Assembly: GCA_024663395.1 (NCBI GenBank)
Contig: JANFAH010000003.1
Coordinates: 682,001 to 746,000, forward strand
Length of the DNA stretch: 64,000 nucleotides
DNA from: Pisolithus tinctorius
Taxonomy: Eukaryota > Basidiomycota > Agaricomycetes > Boletales > Pisolithaceae
Direction of reading: 5' to 3'
The position numbers and the translations under genes are program-made. The notes under the pieces are model-generated. The model had not been told where the DNA came from. It made no database searches and saw only the letters and a program-made list of their open reading frames with translations. Shown piece after piece: positions 11,175-22,045 of the stretch. Numbering within the stretch: position 1 is the first letter of the stretch; every line of letters starts with the position of its first letter.

Positions 11175-12078
11175 TGTCATATCCATGACTCTCGGACTCG
11201 GACTCAGCCCAGTCCGGACCCCTAGCCCCTAACTCCGGTCAACTCCGGTCCTGGTCCAGCCTAGACAACCCAATCCTGGCCCTAGATAACTCAACTCCGG
11301 CCTGCATAACTCAAGTCCGGTGTTTTACCCCTATCTCCGGTCCGTTTCAGCCTCCCAGCCTTGTGCTACTCCACCCCGGTCCTCCTAGGTCCATGTCCAG
11401 GTCACCCGGACATAACTCCAGTCTGTTTCCCTTTGTTTGTACTATATTTAGTCTAGCCTGTTCATCAGACTTTGCTTACTGTACAAATCCTGTGTCTGAC
11501 CCCAGTATGCCGGTCACCCAGACTTTAGCTATTAGTCTCTGCACAGCCTCTGTGGCTATCCACTCTCTTGCTAATCTTCTTGCTAATAGCTTATTATTCA
11601 AGTCCGGCTTCATGTTCTTTACTCCGGACCAGCCTCATGTATTTAACCCCTGTACATACTTCATAGCACCCTCAGTCAGAATATCAACTTAGTATTACCC
11701 TCAACTCCATACTACCCCTCGAGACTACTCTATAGCTAAGGCCGAGCCTTAAGCTATCCCTGACCCCTGTCCCGGACCTCTCCCTGGCTTGCATAAGGGT
11801 ACAGCACATAAGCTGAGACCAAGGGAGGTAGATCCAACCCCGGACCGGCTTCCCCCTGTGCGCACTCCAAGACCGGTCGGTTTCCCACGCTACCGGCCTT
11901 GTTCCCGCGCTCCCGGCCTTAAGTCCGGTCCTCCGGACTTAGCCCCTAACCTCCGGCCTCAACTCTGGTCCAACCGGACTTGGCCCCTGTCTCTCGGTCT
12001 TGACTTTGGCCACTCGGACTTAACCCCTGTCACCCGGTCTTGAAGCCCGGTCACCCGAGGGTAAACCTGTACTTCACA
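11175..12078 (+). repeat. Solo LARD LTR nested in LARD-1, TSD CTCCA
   Basis: A 904-bp LTR with the family's ends (TGTCATATCC to CTTCACA) is flanked by perfect CTCCA repeats at 11170-11174 and 12079-12083. Its length is closer to the LARD-2 LTRs (902 bp) than to the LARD-1 LTRs (923 bp), so it belongs to a slightly different subfamily and inserted after LARD-1. Confidence 0.95.
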
Positions 12079-12122
12079 CTCCACCACTCCCAGTCTCGGT
12101 CTCCAGCTTTTGCCACCCCCGG

Positions 12123-12584
12123 TGTAGGGAACGAGTTCGAGTTCCCTAGGAGAATCCGTCTTGGTCAGGAGTTTAGGGGTGGAAGGACTTGTTTTATTTC
12201 TTGCCTTTGTTTTTGTGTTTGTACCCCTGGACTTGGTGGCGAGCAGCTGCGTTGCTGACTAAGCACGTGTGCTGTGTTCGCACGAGTTCAGTTTACCATA
12301 ACAACCAATACATGTCACAGGCCCTCAGTAGTAGGGTGATTCAGTCTCGCATTTCGGCGAGTTTTAGAAGTTAGATTTATTGCTTTGGGGAGTACCCAAA
12401 GTGCCAGGAGGACTGGCAAGAGACATTGGTCAGGCAGAGCTAAGTATTCGTTTTCAGTTCGCATATTTACATTTATACTACACTTCTTTCTCCAGAGAGA
12501 ACCTCCCTTTTGGGTCGAGCACAATAAACTCGCCCATTACTGACTATTACTATTTCTAGGTACTTCATTTTACCTATTCCTACA
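12123..12584. repeat. Solo LTR, 462 bp, TGTAGGG...CCTACA, 4-bp TSD CCGG
   Basis: It begins TGTAGGGAACGAG and ends TTCCTACA. The matching place in LARD-2 (about 36825-36850, reverse strand) reads straight through the empty site, which shows that only the four bases CCGG were duplicated. Its start resembles that of the LTR of the gypsy element at 48787-56118 (TGTAGGGAACC on the minus strand). A solo copy of that second family, at 60073-61067, also has a 4-bp TSD. It differs from the LARD LTRs in composition. Confidence 0.85.
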
Positions 12585-13531
12585 CCGGCCTGAGCCACCC
12601 TCGGTCTCAGCCTTCGGCTTTGACTCCTGTCTCTGTCTCGGTTTCCTGTTTCCTTGTTATATGTTTTCTTGGTTTTCTGTTATCTGTTTTCTTTTTCTGT
12701 AGATACACACTTTCAGACCCCATGACCCCCTGGAGCAGACCTTGGACCCAACCCAGCCTTCTCGGCACTTCTTGTGACCCTCGGTATCCCTGCAGTGCAG
12801 TCCTGGTCCAACTGGTGCATTCCTAGACCGGTTTTCTGGCCTTCTTGGCACCCACCTAGCCTTTGTGTCATTCTGCTGTCACTCAGCAGCACCTGGTACA
12901 CCCCTGGACCATCTTATGGTCATCTCCGGACCTCTCTGGACCCTCTCGGCCTCCATGTTGCCCTGAACTGGCTTTGAAGCACACTTCTGGCCCTAGTGGC
13001 ACACTCCTGGTACATTAGTTGGACATTACCGGCCCCCTGCACATCTTCGGTCTCCGGCTTTCCCTGACCTGGCCCTGAAGCACACCCCTAGGCCTTACCT
13101 GGTCATTCCCAGCCTTCGGTTTGCCTTAACCCAGCTCTGAAGTGCAACTCTGGCCCTCTGAGACATCGGCCTCAGCTTTCAGCTGTCTCCGGAAACCCCC
13201 GTACAGCTGGCCTAGTCACTTCCAGACTCGGCTTTGCCTTGTCCTGGCCTGCTGAACTGTCTGGCAGCCTCCTAGACCGGTCTCCGGCCCTCTTGTTGTT
13301 GCTTCTCCAGTCTTGGGTTCCCAGAACACCCCTCGGACTTGACCCATGCCCCTAAACCCAGCTTGTGCCATTCTGATCTGAGCTACTGGACCTCTGGTCA
13401 TCGCTGTCCTGTTTCCTGGCCCTCGGGCTCTCCCTTGGCACTGTGTGTGCACTCGGACTCACTCCGAGTCATGCGACCTCACTGCATAACCCTCTGAGCA
13501 TATTTCCCTGTGGAACCTCAAGGGTTCGGTT

Positions 13532-13547
13532 CCTAAGAGGGGGATAC
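13532..13547 (+). other. LARD-1 3' polypurine tract
   Basis: CCTAAGAGGGGGATAC lies immediately before the 3' LTR (TGTCATATCC). LARD-2 has the identical sequence next to its 3' LTR on the minus strand (35871-35886). This is the expected position and composition of the primer for plus-strand synthesis. Confidence 0.85.
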
Positions 13548-14470
13548 TGTCATATCCATGACTCTCAGGCTCAGACTCAGTCCAGTCCGGACCCCTAGCC
13601 CCTAACTCCGGTCAACTCCGGTCCTGGTCCAGCCTAGAAAACCTAATTCCGGCCTAGAGAACTCAACTCCAGCCCTAGGAAACCCAACTCCAGTCTAAAT
13701 AACTCAAGTCCGGTGTTTTACCCCTATCTCCGGTCCATTTCGGCCTCCCGGCCTCGCACTGCTCCACCCCGGTCCTCCTAGGTCCATGTCCGGGTCACCC
13801 GGACATAACTCCGGTCTGTTTCCCTTTGTTTGTACTATATTTAGTCTAGCCCGTTCATCTGACCTTGCTTACTGTACAAGTCCTGTGTCTGACCCCGGTA
13901 TGCCGGTCACCCAGACTTTAGCTATTAGTCTCTGCACAGCCTCTGTGGCTATCCTCACTCTTGCTAATCATCTTGCTAGTAGCTTATTCACAAGTCTGGC
14001 TTCATGTTCTTTACTCTGGACCGGCCTCATGTATTTAACCCCTGTACATACTTCGTAGCACCCTCAGTCAGAATATCAACTTAGTATTACCCTCAACTCC
14101 GTATTACACCCCAAGACTACTCTATAGCTAAGGCCGAGCCTTAAGCTATCCCTGGCCCCTGTCCCGGACCTCTCCCCGGCTTGCATAAGGGTACAGCACA
14201 TAAGCTGAGACCAAGGGAGGTAGATCCAACCCCGGACCGGCTTCCCCCTGTGCGCACTCCAAGACCGGTCGGTTTCCCACGCTACCGGTCTTGTTCCCGT
14301 GCTCCCAGCCTTAAGTCCGGTCCTCCAGACTTAGCCCCTAACCTCTGGCCTCAACTCCGGCCCAACCGGACTTGGCCCCTGTCTGTCGGCCTTGACTTTG
14401 GCCACTCGGACTTAACCCCTGTCACCCGGTCTTGAAGCCTGGTCACCCGAGGGTAAACCTGTACTTCACA
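13548..14470 (+). repeat. LARD-1 3' LTR
   Basis: A 923-bp copy of the 5' LTR, starting TGTCATATCCATGACTC and ending GTACTTCACA. It is followed by the CCCTC target duplication and then by the resumed Harbinger transposase frame. Confidence 0.95.
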
Positions 14471-14799
14471 CCCTCAAGAATTATCAGCCAGGGCATTGTG
14501 CAATCCTATTGCTGAGGCAATGTGGCATGACTACCAGGATTATCTGCAGAAGCAAGGGCAAACCAGATCCTTGATTGTTCTACATACACTTATCTCACTA
14601 TACAAATGAATATATCTCAATCATTCTTTGCATAACAAAGCACCAGGTCAGATATATTGCAAGCAGGGATACAAACATGATGGAGGTACTACAACACAAG
14701 GTCATCTGGAATGAGTTTCTGGTTATGAAGACAAGTCTGAATCCAGTTTCTACAAAGGGCTTTGTCATCCAACATGAGGTATAAATTGATTGCCCCCCA

Positions 14800-16121
14800 T
14801 CCATATGGAATGCTTCCATCAGGGCTGCTTAGCTAACAGGGGAAGGTCATCATCTTGCCATGTGAGCATCTCCATGGCAGTGTGCATATGGCCAGTATGC
14901 CTTTGCTGTGGGGCAACTGCAGACAACAAACTGATGACAGACCCAAGGTATGAAAGAGAACCCTGTACATGAATGAGTAAAGCAGGTGTGGATGTTTCTT
15001 TACTTTCTTTGACTTCTTTGAAGAGCATTCTGCATTGTCCTTGATAGAGAGTGACTAGAGTGCAGCTTGCACTGATGGAATTTCAGCAGAGGGTGAAGCA
15101 GGGTTGGCATCCACATGTGTATGCTTCCTACTTGATGGCATAGAGCTGGTGGTTGAGGGAGGATATGAGCTAAGTAATGTTGTAGGGGAAGCAAGAGTCA
15201 GCATGGGTGGATTAAATTGTGATGAAAATAACTGGGACTGCATGTTTATTCTGTTAGGAGGAGGTACCTTGTCAACAAACATTTGATTGATCACATCATC
15301 TGTGATGATGCTGGCAGAGCTTCCAACCTGAGGAGTTACAAACTGTAAAGCAGTGGAGGACATAGATGGGGTCATCACTGGATCACTGGAGGTATGGCTA
15401 GACAGGTTTATGGAAAGGCCAGGACCACTGGTGCCAGATATGAATGCCACAGAAGTCATAGGATGATAGGCATGCATACCACAGGCTTGGTCATTTGGAA
15501 ACAATGATTCCATCACTGTAAGCAGGGGCCATCTGACATTTTTAAACTGGCACATAGCATTCCCAGGTCAGCCCTGTTGATGGATGTTATTGATGTCAAG
15601 TGATGGACCCAAGATGATGGACATGTACTGCTAACCACTCCTTGAAGTCACTTTCCTCACTCTCAGAGATGATATTTGCCCCATTTTCATTATCCCAATG
15701 CTTTCCAGAACAACCTTGCCATAAGTTGATATCCCTCAGCATGGATTTGAGCTGTACCAATATGATCAATTAGACTACATAGGCACTGGGGAGGGAACAG
15801 GATACTCACATTACTGAGCTTCCCTCTGCACATATCAGAGGTCTTCATCACTCCTTTTTGTTTCAGGAATTTCTTGTTTATGTGGGCAGCAGCTGCACTC
15901 CAAGTGGCAGACTTGAACAACCCATCACCCATCTTGCCAGCAATTTTCTCATCAACAAGGAAAGTGACAAGGGCCTCTTTCTCTTCTTCAGTCCAGTTGG
16001 CTTGATCCTTATCAGAAGGCATATCTTCAGTCACAAGCTCAAGGCAAGACTCACTGACAAGAGTTGCTAGTGCTGCAATAATTGGTAGGAGGGGTTCCAG
16101 GGGTTCACTATCCATCATCAT
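14800..16121 (-). pseudogene. Harbinger partner protein with Myb/SANT-like domain, decayed
   Basis: The N-terminal piece (16121-15690) has an acidic start, then WTEEEKEALVTFLVDEKIAG, an ATWSAAAAHINKKF segment and KTSDMCRGKLSN, the pattern of the Myb/SANT-like DNA-binding proteins carried by PIF/Harbinger elements. In another frame the domain continues as GCSGKHWDNENGANI, a hallmark of the family, so a frameshift or an unresolved intron lies near 15730. The middle (15555-15055) is Ser/Pro/Thr-rich linker. The C-terminal helix-rich part (about 15028-14800, VQGSLSYLGSVISLL) is again in pieces. Its role would be to bind the element's ends and bring the transposase to the nucleus. CpG is nearly absent. 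Confidence 0.7.
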
Positions 16122-16394
16122 CAGAGCAGTTCAAAATACAAACTCCACAGCATGGCAAAGCAGTGGCTTGCCAGGAGCACAAACAAAGTAAAATACCAAA
16201 GCTGGCAAGCAACTGTGTAGCAAGACTATGCAAATATACCATACAGACTCTTACCTGTGCACTAACCAGCATTGGAGTTTGTTAGGTTTGCACAAACTTG
16301 ATGATAGCCCAATGAAACAATGAGTAGCATTTTTGATTGCAAGAGTTTGTAAATACATGTGTTTGTCAATACTAGATATAATACATTCATGAAA

Positions 16395-19300
16395 TCAACC
16401 AACAGTCTTTAAACACCTATGCCATTTGTCCCCATGAACCATATGGCTCATGTCCAGCTCTGTACAGCAATCTCTTGGAATCACAGCCACATTGCAACTT
16501 GAGTAAAATGGCCTCCAGAATGTTGGAGGTAACCAAAGTAGCAATCTTCCCTTTGGACCTCTCATCCAGCCATCTGGATGAAGCTTCACTGGTTCAAACA
16601 GTTCCTCAACATGCTGTGGCTGGAAGCCATCAAGGAGTTGTTCACTGTCATGCAATGCATGTGAGAGAACTGATGAAAAGCAGATTTGGGGAGTTCCAAA
16701 GGCTAGAAAGTACTTTCAGTAAAAGTGACCATGAGCAATAGCTGGAATGTGCTTGCCATTTGCATTACATGCAGGTATTTTTGAATTCTGGTGGTGGGTG
16801 ATAATGTCCTCATATTTCTGAGTGTTCCATGTCCTAATAGTGGAGTCATAGGAGCCTGAGGCAATTCTTGTGCCATCAAGGGAGAATGCAACTGTAGACA
16901 ATGGACCAGTGTGGCTCTGGGGAAGGCAGTATAACTGCTCATGACTTTCAGTGTCCCAGACCCTCATAGTCTTGTCAGATGACCCTGAAACAATTCTCTT
17001 GCCATCAGGGGAGAATACAACTGAGTGGACCCATCCAGTATGCCCCTGAAGAGGGCTACCAATCTGTGCACTCCTCTCAGCATCCCACACCCTCACAGTC
17101 TTGTCATCTGACCCTGAGATGATCAACTTTCCATCAGGAGAGAATGCAACTGATTTGATCCAATTTGTATGCCCCTCAAGGGGGCAACCAATCTGCATGC
17201 CTCTCTCAGCATCCCATATCCTCACAGTCTTGTCAGATGACCCTGAGACAATCCTCTCACCACCAGGGGAGAATGCAACTGATTTGACCCAATTGGAATG
17301 CCCCTCAAAGGGGGAACCAATCTGCACACCTCTCTCAGTATCCCAAATCCTCAAAGTCATGTCAGATGACCCTGAGACAATCCTCTTGCCATCAGGGGAG
17401 AATGCAGCTGACCTGACTAACCCAGTATGCCCCTGAAGAGGGGTACCAATTTGTGTACTCCTCTCAGCATCCCATACCCTCAGAGTCTTGTCATCTGACC
17501 CTGAGACAATCCTCTTGCCATCAGGGGAGAATGCAACTGCTTTGACCCAATCAGTATGCCCCTCAAGGGGACAACCAATCTGCATACCCCTCTCTGCATC
17601 CCAGATCCTCACAGTCTTGTCAGATGACCCTGAGACAATCCTCCTTCCATCAGGGGAGAATGCAACTGACTCAACCCAACCAACATGCCTATGAATAGAG
17701 CTGCCAATCTGCAAACTCCTCTCAACATCCCAGACCCTCACAGTCTTGTCTGCTGACCCTGAGACAATCCTCTCTCCATGAGGGGAGAATGCAACTGAAA
17801 GGACCCCATGAGTATGCCCCAGAAGGGGGCAGCCAATCTCCACACCACTCTTGGAATCCCAGATCCTCACAGTGTTGTCCTTTGACCCCAAGACAATCCT
17901 TTGGCCATCAGGGGAGAATGCAACTGTAGACACTGGACCACTGTGGCCCTGGGGAAGGCAGAAGAGCTGCACACCTTCCTCAGTGTCCCAGAACCTTGTA
18001 GTCTTATCCTCTGAGCCTGAGACAATCCTCTTCCCATCAGAGGAGAATGTAACTGAATGGACTAAACCAGTATGCCCATGAAGAGGGCTGCCAATCTGCA
18101 TGCCCTTCTTAGTATCCCAGACCCTCACAGTCTTGTCCTTTGACCCTGAGACAATCCTCTTCCCATCAGGGGAGAATGCCACTGATTTGACCCAATCAGT
18201 ATGCCCCTGAAGAGGGCTACCAATCTGTACACCACTCTCAGCATCCCAGATCCTGACAGTCTCATCATCTGACCCTGAGACAATCTTCATGCCATCAGGG
18301 GAGAATGCAACAGAGCCAACCCAACCAACATGCCCCTGAAGAGGGCTGCTAATCTGCACACCCCTTTCAGCATCCCAGACCCTTACAGTCTTGTCCTTTG
18401 ACCCTGAGACAATCTTGCCACCACAGGAGAATGCAACTGACAGGACCCAATCAGTATGCCCCTGAAGAGGGCTACCAACCTGTACACCCCTTTCAGCATC
18501 CCAAACCCTCACTGTCTTGTCACATGACCCAGAAACAATTCTCTTGCCATCAGGGGAGAATGCAACTGAATAAACTGCTGCAGCATGCCCCTCCAAGGAC
18601 AGCTGGGCAGCCATCCACTCCCTAAGCCCCCCTATTGTAACTCCAACAAGGCCAGAGAACTTTGGCATCAGCACTTTTGCTAACCTTGTGTCTGAAGGAA
18701 TGAATGGCAATGCAGATATGTAAAGATGTGGGGCACTGTGTGAGATTGCCCCACCAAAGTTCATAATGAACTTGATCTCATCTTGTACCATTCCTAATGC
18801 ATCCTCAAAACTTGGCTGATCCTTTCAATATGACATTAGGAAATGCTATGTAAATCCAAGGCAAACTCACCAATAGCCATGATGCAGTATAGATGAGAGT
18901 GTCTACAGCTCTCCTAAATTCACCAATAACACTCAAAATCTCCAGCCAGAACAGAATTCTTTCACTCCCCACAATACTTCTCACCAACTCAGCAAGCACT
19001 GGGTCAAAGGTGGTCCTCTGCAGATGTTGGGCCCAGAATTGGCAAGCATAGGATAGATGGGGTGTAATGTATTTGTTGATTCTTTCCTGTAAGCCGACTT
19101 CGGAATTGCTGAAGTAGGAGCTTTCCAGTACAGTTGTGAGGTGGCTGGTGGGATTTGCCGCACGGACTTGTTGAGGCATATGCGCGGATGTCGAAAAAAG
19201 CGTCTCAATTTTCGGGGTGCAGTGACCTTGTAAACGAGGTGATTTGTTGATTCTTTCCTGTAAGCTGACTTCGGAATTGCTGAAGTAGGAGCTTTCCAGT

Positions 19301-21575
19301 CTGCAAATGTTGAATTGCAGATCATTACAGAGAATCCGCAGTGAGGCCCAGGATAGGTCATATTGTTCAGAAGTGCTGATAAAGTAGTCCCTACTTCGTG
19401 ATTGGCTTGTCAGGAAATCGTAAAAAGACGCGTGGAGGGGGCGAACAGGGGAACAGTCATTAACACCAGCCAACACCGGTGCCATGAACTCCAGGATGAC
19501 CGCGATATCATAGTGGTCCTCCTCGTTGGGAAAGTATTTTCGCATGAGCTGCAACGTCGACATGGGCAGGGGTATCAATGTCGTCAGTATTTGTCCCATC
19601 ACTGAGCGAAACCGCGCAAGGGATGCTGGAGGAATAGCAGTCTGCAAGATCGTGGTATACGTTTTGTCCAAAAGTGTCCCTCCCTCTCCAGATCGAAGAG
19701 CCATCACGTCTTCAAAGCGTTCCCTGAGGGTCTGTCCAGCTCTTCTCCGCTTGACAAACTCGCAAGCCACACGTGCCCATTCGAACAAGCCACCTGATTT
19801 CTGAGTTATCTGATCTATCTCCTTGGGTCCAATGACATCCTCGAGGTGCGGGTGACGGAGTTCATTAGAAACGAATAGATGAATGTCGTGCTCAGCGGTT
19901 TCCAGGGGAACCTCATCCAAACAAGTTACAGTTAAGTGTTGGCAACCAGTGAAGGCCTCCTCAATATCCGGCAACAGCCTGGACGTCAAAAGAATGCGGA
20001 AATTTGGGGGAAGGTGAGCAGCCTCCTGTGACGCGAGAAGAGGCAGGATACGACTCCTGGATGTCTCCGGCCCACTTTCATCCAGCGCATCAATTACCAT
20101 AACCACGTTGCCAACGATCACCCCGTTGACCCTAGACAAAGGTTTCAAAAGGAGTCGCTGCCATTGCTGCAACACGTCCCGCGTAGTTTTGAGGGAGTAG
20201 TCCTTGGAGACGACATCAGCTAGCGCTCGCCGAAACGCCGGGTCACGGTCTGCCAGATCGCGGGCGATGGTCGTCAGAATCTTCTCTTCGCGATGTTCGG
20301 ACAACCTGTCGCGCGCGAAGCAAAAGCAGGACCCGAGTCCACCAGTATCCTTGATCCACGCAGCAATCGTATGCGCAATGACCGACTTTCCTCGTCCAGC
20401 TTGCCCCTGAAGCCACATGATACGAGGGGCGTTGGGCCTGGGGTCAGTGATCCAGTCAATGATGCGGCGCAAAATCTCTGTCCTCGTGCCATCGAGGCAT
20501 ATCTTAGACGTATCAAGCCCTGCACCCGCAGCGTAGGCCATGCCTTCGAGGTTCAGGTCCTCCAATATGTGGTAAACGTTGATTTGAGTGTCCCGGGCTG
20601 TGCGGTCACGGTACTGCTGCATTAAATCATTTAGCGTCATGGTGTAGCCGTCAATGAAGGCCTGCGTTTTGGAGCCGATGTTCTTCTCTGTCCTTTTCCC
20701 TGAGAATGAACCGCATCAATATCTAGTGCCAAGATGGAGTACGCTAGGACTCACAGAAACTCTTTGTTTTTGAGTAGTCTTTGATGAACTGCACGGCGTT
20801 GCATATCACTCCAGCAATCTTCGCGAGAGTATCTTTCATACTGTCGATATTGTTGATGGTATCTTCTTCGGCAAGAAATTCGTAGACACCCCGGATCATT
20901 TTCAAGAGGTCGGACACGGCCTTGTCTAGATTTGCTTGTTTAATGAGCAACTACGAGCCACCATGTGAGATGGAAAATGGATATATGACTGGGAACACAC
21001 CTGAGAAGCAGCTGTCAAGATTCCCAGCGCAATCTGGGCATAGGGGTGGACCTAAGACATGCATTCTATCATTGTATTAGATGAGCGGAAAAAATATATG
21101 CACATTGGAAAGGGTTTTGACGACTTCATTGAAAACTTTGAAAGGTTCGAGATAGGTATCGGTGAAGTTCTGGATGTCGATGAATGCCGTGTTTGCATCG
21201 TTGATGATATTGGCAGTGCCTTCGCTGAGGTGTGATATGGGAGCAATATCGTCGAATGCTTGAGCTGCATGATCGATGTCCTCTCCTACCGCAGGGACAG
21301 GTTTTAGTTCTTTTTTCGTTGCTGGTTTCTGTCCAATGTGACTGGTTAGTGCCAATTTTAGTCGGAAATAGGGGGTCACTTACGTGCTCCTGTGTTCCCT
21401 CACCAGCACCGGTACCAACTGCCTCTGCCGCAACAGAACTTGGGGTACTGTTTGACTTACGCAAGAAGCGTCTTATCCTGGCAAGCGTTCCCCTGGCCGA
21501 TGTTTCAGTCGGGGGATTGGCATCCACAGCGGGGGCTTGCGACGATCGCTGCAGCCGTTTTTTCTTTGTTGTCAA
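16395..21575 (-). CDS. NACHT-WD40 NLR-like receptor (STAND NTPase), 14 WD40 repeats
   Basis: A seven-exon gene encodes about 1617 residues. Exons are 21575-21384, 21328-21104, 21051-21001, 20950-20755, 20699-18871, 18821-16769 and 16702-16395. Residues 1-65 are basic and Ser-rich. Residues 66-250 form the helical N-terminal domain usual in basidiomycete NLR-like proteins (NVHPYAQIALGILTAASQ). The NACHT domain follows, with Walker A GQAGRGKS (about 320) and Walker B VVMVIDALDES (about 420). About 907-1510 are 14 WD40 repeats of 43 residues, enough for two seven-blade propellers, then a conserved tail (DGWMRGPKGRLLLWLPP). Such proteins act as cytosolic sensors in fungal non-self recognition or cell-death control; the specific ligand is unknown. 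If intron 6 is not spliced the protein ends at 16716 without the tail. The frame is intact. The WD40 half lacks CpG and the NACHT half does not. Confidence 0.88.
16800..18596 (-). repeat. Array of 14 WD40 repeats, about 129 bp each
   Basis: Each unit reads approximately GHtxxVxSVAFSPDGKRIVSG, then S-x-D-x-TVRxWD. Units differ mainly at the residues after GH and before DKT, the surface positions that vary in other fungal NWD proteins. Higher-order copying is visible: units 8-10 resemble units 11-13, and units 4-6 resemble units 12-14, including the unusual PQGHSGPVSTVAFS and PQSHTGPLSTVAFS units. This points to repeat shuffling by unequal exchange. Confidence 0.9.
19071..19301 (-). repeat. In-frame 60-bp direct repeat within the NLR gene
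   Basis: About 60 bp at 19071-19130 recur at 19242-19301 with one mismatch, exactly 171 bp apart (57 codons). Both copies encode LESSYFSNSEV(S/G)LQERINK. The 38-residue spacer between them does not resemble the flanks. The normal family order, one such segment followed by the HLSYACQFWAQHL-type motif, is present after the second copy, so the first copy plus spacer looks like an added segment. Confidence 0.8.
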
Positions 21576-22045
21576 TGAACACCGTCGGTCAGAAACAACG
21601 AATTAGCGCACCGGTGACAAGTTAGATGTAGAATGGGATCTCCCAACTCTGAAGAGACGGCATTTCTTTGGATGCAGACGGGCCATCGAAAATAAGGACT
21701 TTTGGTAAATTGAATGATATGTGAGTTCTACTCAATGTTCCGTTCGACGAGGAAGTAGAAGATCGCAAGTAACTAGGCGCCTAGGGACATGCTGCGGACC
21801 ACGCCTAGTGGGTGTCAGCGGCATTATGTAATTCAGTGGTGTCTGCGCAACCTGTACTACTGTCCGACATCCGTACTACCCCACGAGCAACGCGATCTCT
21901 ACTACCGCACGTCCACCTGCCAAACGACTGTACTGTGTATGCAAGAGATAACCTCCGTGATTCACACGGAAGAAAGTCGCGCTGCCATCATTTTCGCAAG
22001 CAGCTGCAACGAATGTGATACAATAGACGCGATGCGGGACTGTAC
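21576..22045. other. Intergenic: NLR promoter side and TRS33 3' end
   Basis: This 470-bp gap holds the upstream region of the NLR gene and the downstream end of TRS33. Both genes are on the minus strand, so TRS33 ends at its right edge. I see a 12-bp perfect palindrome CTAGGCGCCTAG (21773-21784) but no coding ORF or RNA gene. Confidence 0.5.

Larger units (their letters stand above)
7246..13531 (+). other. LARD-1 interior: CCGG-dense, pyrimidine-rich, no recognisable genes
   Basis: Apart from the two nested solo LTRs and the internal polypurine tract, this stretch is made of C+T-rich sequence packed with words such as CCGGTC, CCGGCC and CCGGACTT on the sense strand. Reading frames of up to about 170 codons occur, but their translations are Pro/Ser/Leu-rich without any domain, and the frames are not kept between LARD-1 and LARD-2. 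Only short segments look distinct, for example about 9378-9650, which starts with TGTAGGGAACCGACTAG and recurs at about 38390-38650 in LARD-2. I see no protein-coding gene here. Confidence 0.8.
6296..14470 (+). mobile_element. LARD-1: non-coding LTR retroelement, 8.2 kb, TSD CCCTC
   Basis: Two 923-bp LTRs (6296-7218 and 13548-14470) flank an interior in which I recognise no gag or pol motif. Perfect CCCTC repeats at 6291-6295 and 14471-14475 define the insertion. A PBS-like sequence follows the first LTR, and a polypurine tract CCTAAGAGGGGGATAC abuts the second. The interior contains two later insertions: a 904-bp solo LTR of the same family and a 462-bp solo LTR of another. Without them the element is about 6.8 kb, matching LARD-2 (6752 bp). 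It must be mobilised in trans, perhaps by the gypsy family at 1305-5393, with which it shares PBS-like bases. Confidence 0.9.
5482..14609 (+). pseudogene. Harbinger DDE transposase, interrupted by LARD-1 and by stops
   Basis: The left part (5482-6295) shows the DDE_Tnp_4 fold in order: FWPYFKDVISAING, then a strongly typical YVLTGWEGSAMDA, then YFLGDAGFP with the second catalytic Asp, an ELFNLHHSSAWN segment, IFGVIKHHFQIL and a C-terminal IHNLI. The first catalytic Asp (DGTHI in the family) reads NGNHI, and the catalytic Glu-Arg before IFGV reads Lys-stop. All of these are C-to-T or G-to-A changes. Further stops lie near 5779 and 5949. After LARD-1 the same frame resumes at 14476 with a plausible C-terminus (ARALCNPIAEAMWHDYQ) and stops at 14607-14609. 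The product would cut and integrate the element with the help of the Myb-like partner. Confidence 0.8.
5394..16121. mobile_element. PIF/Harbinger-type DNA transposon, split by LARD-1
   Basis: Two converging genes typical of PIF/Harbinger elements are present: a DDE transposase of the DDE_Tnp_4 type (+) and a Myb/SANT-like protein (-). The LTR retroelement LARD-1 is inserted inside the transposase gene with a CCCTC target duplication, and the transposase frame continues exactly beyond it. The left end has been cut by the gypsy LTR ending at 5393. I did not find terminal inverted repeats or a TTA-type target duplication, so the outer limits are uncertain. Both genes carry stops or frameshifts, so the element is dead. 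Confidence 0.75.

Noticed and set aside
16800..18596. Regularly spaced repeats that could suggest a CRISPR-like array
   Set aside because: The period is an exact coding unit of 43 residues in an intact eukaryotic gene; there are no short repeats with unique spacers.
17101..18625. Plus-strand ORFs antisense to the WD40 array
   Set aside because: They repeat with the 129-bp period and mirror the WD40 codons; the minus-strand protein explains them fully.
20293..20625. Plus-strand ORF of 110 codons over the NACHT P-loop region
   Set aside because: It lies wholly antisense to the conserved NACHT domain and has no similarity of its own.
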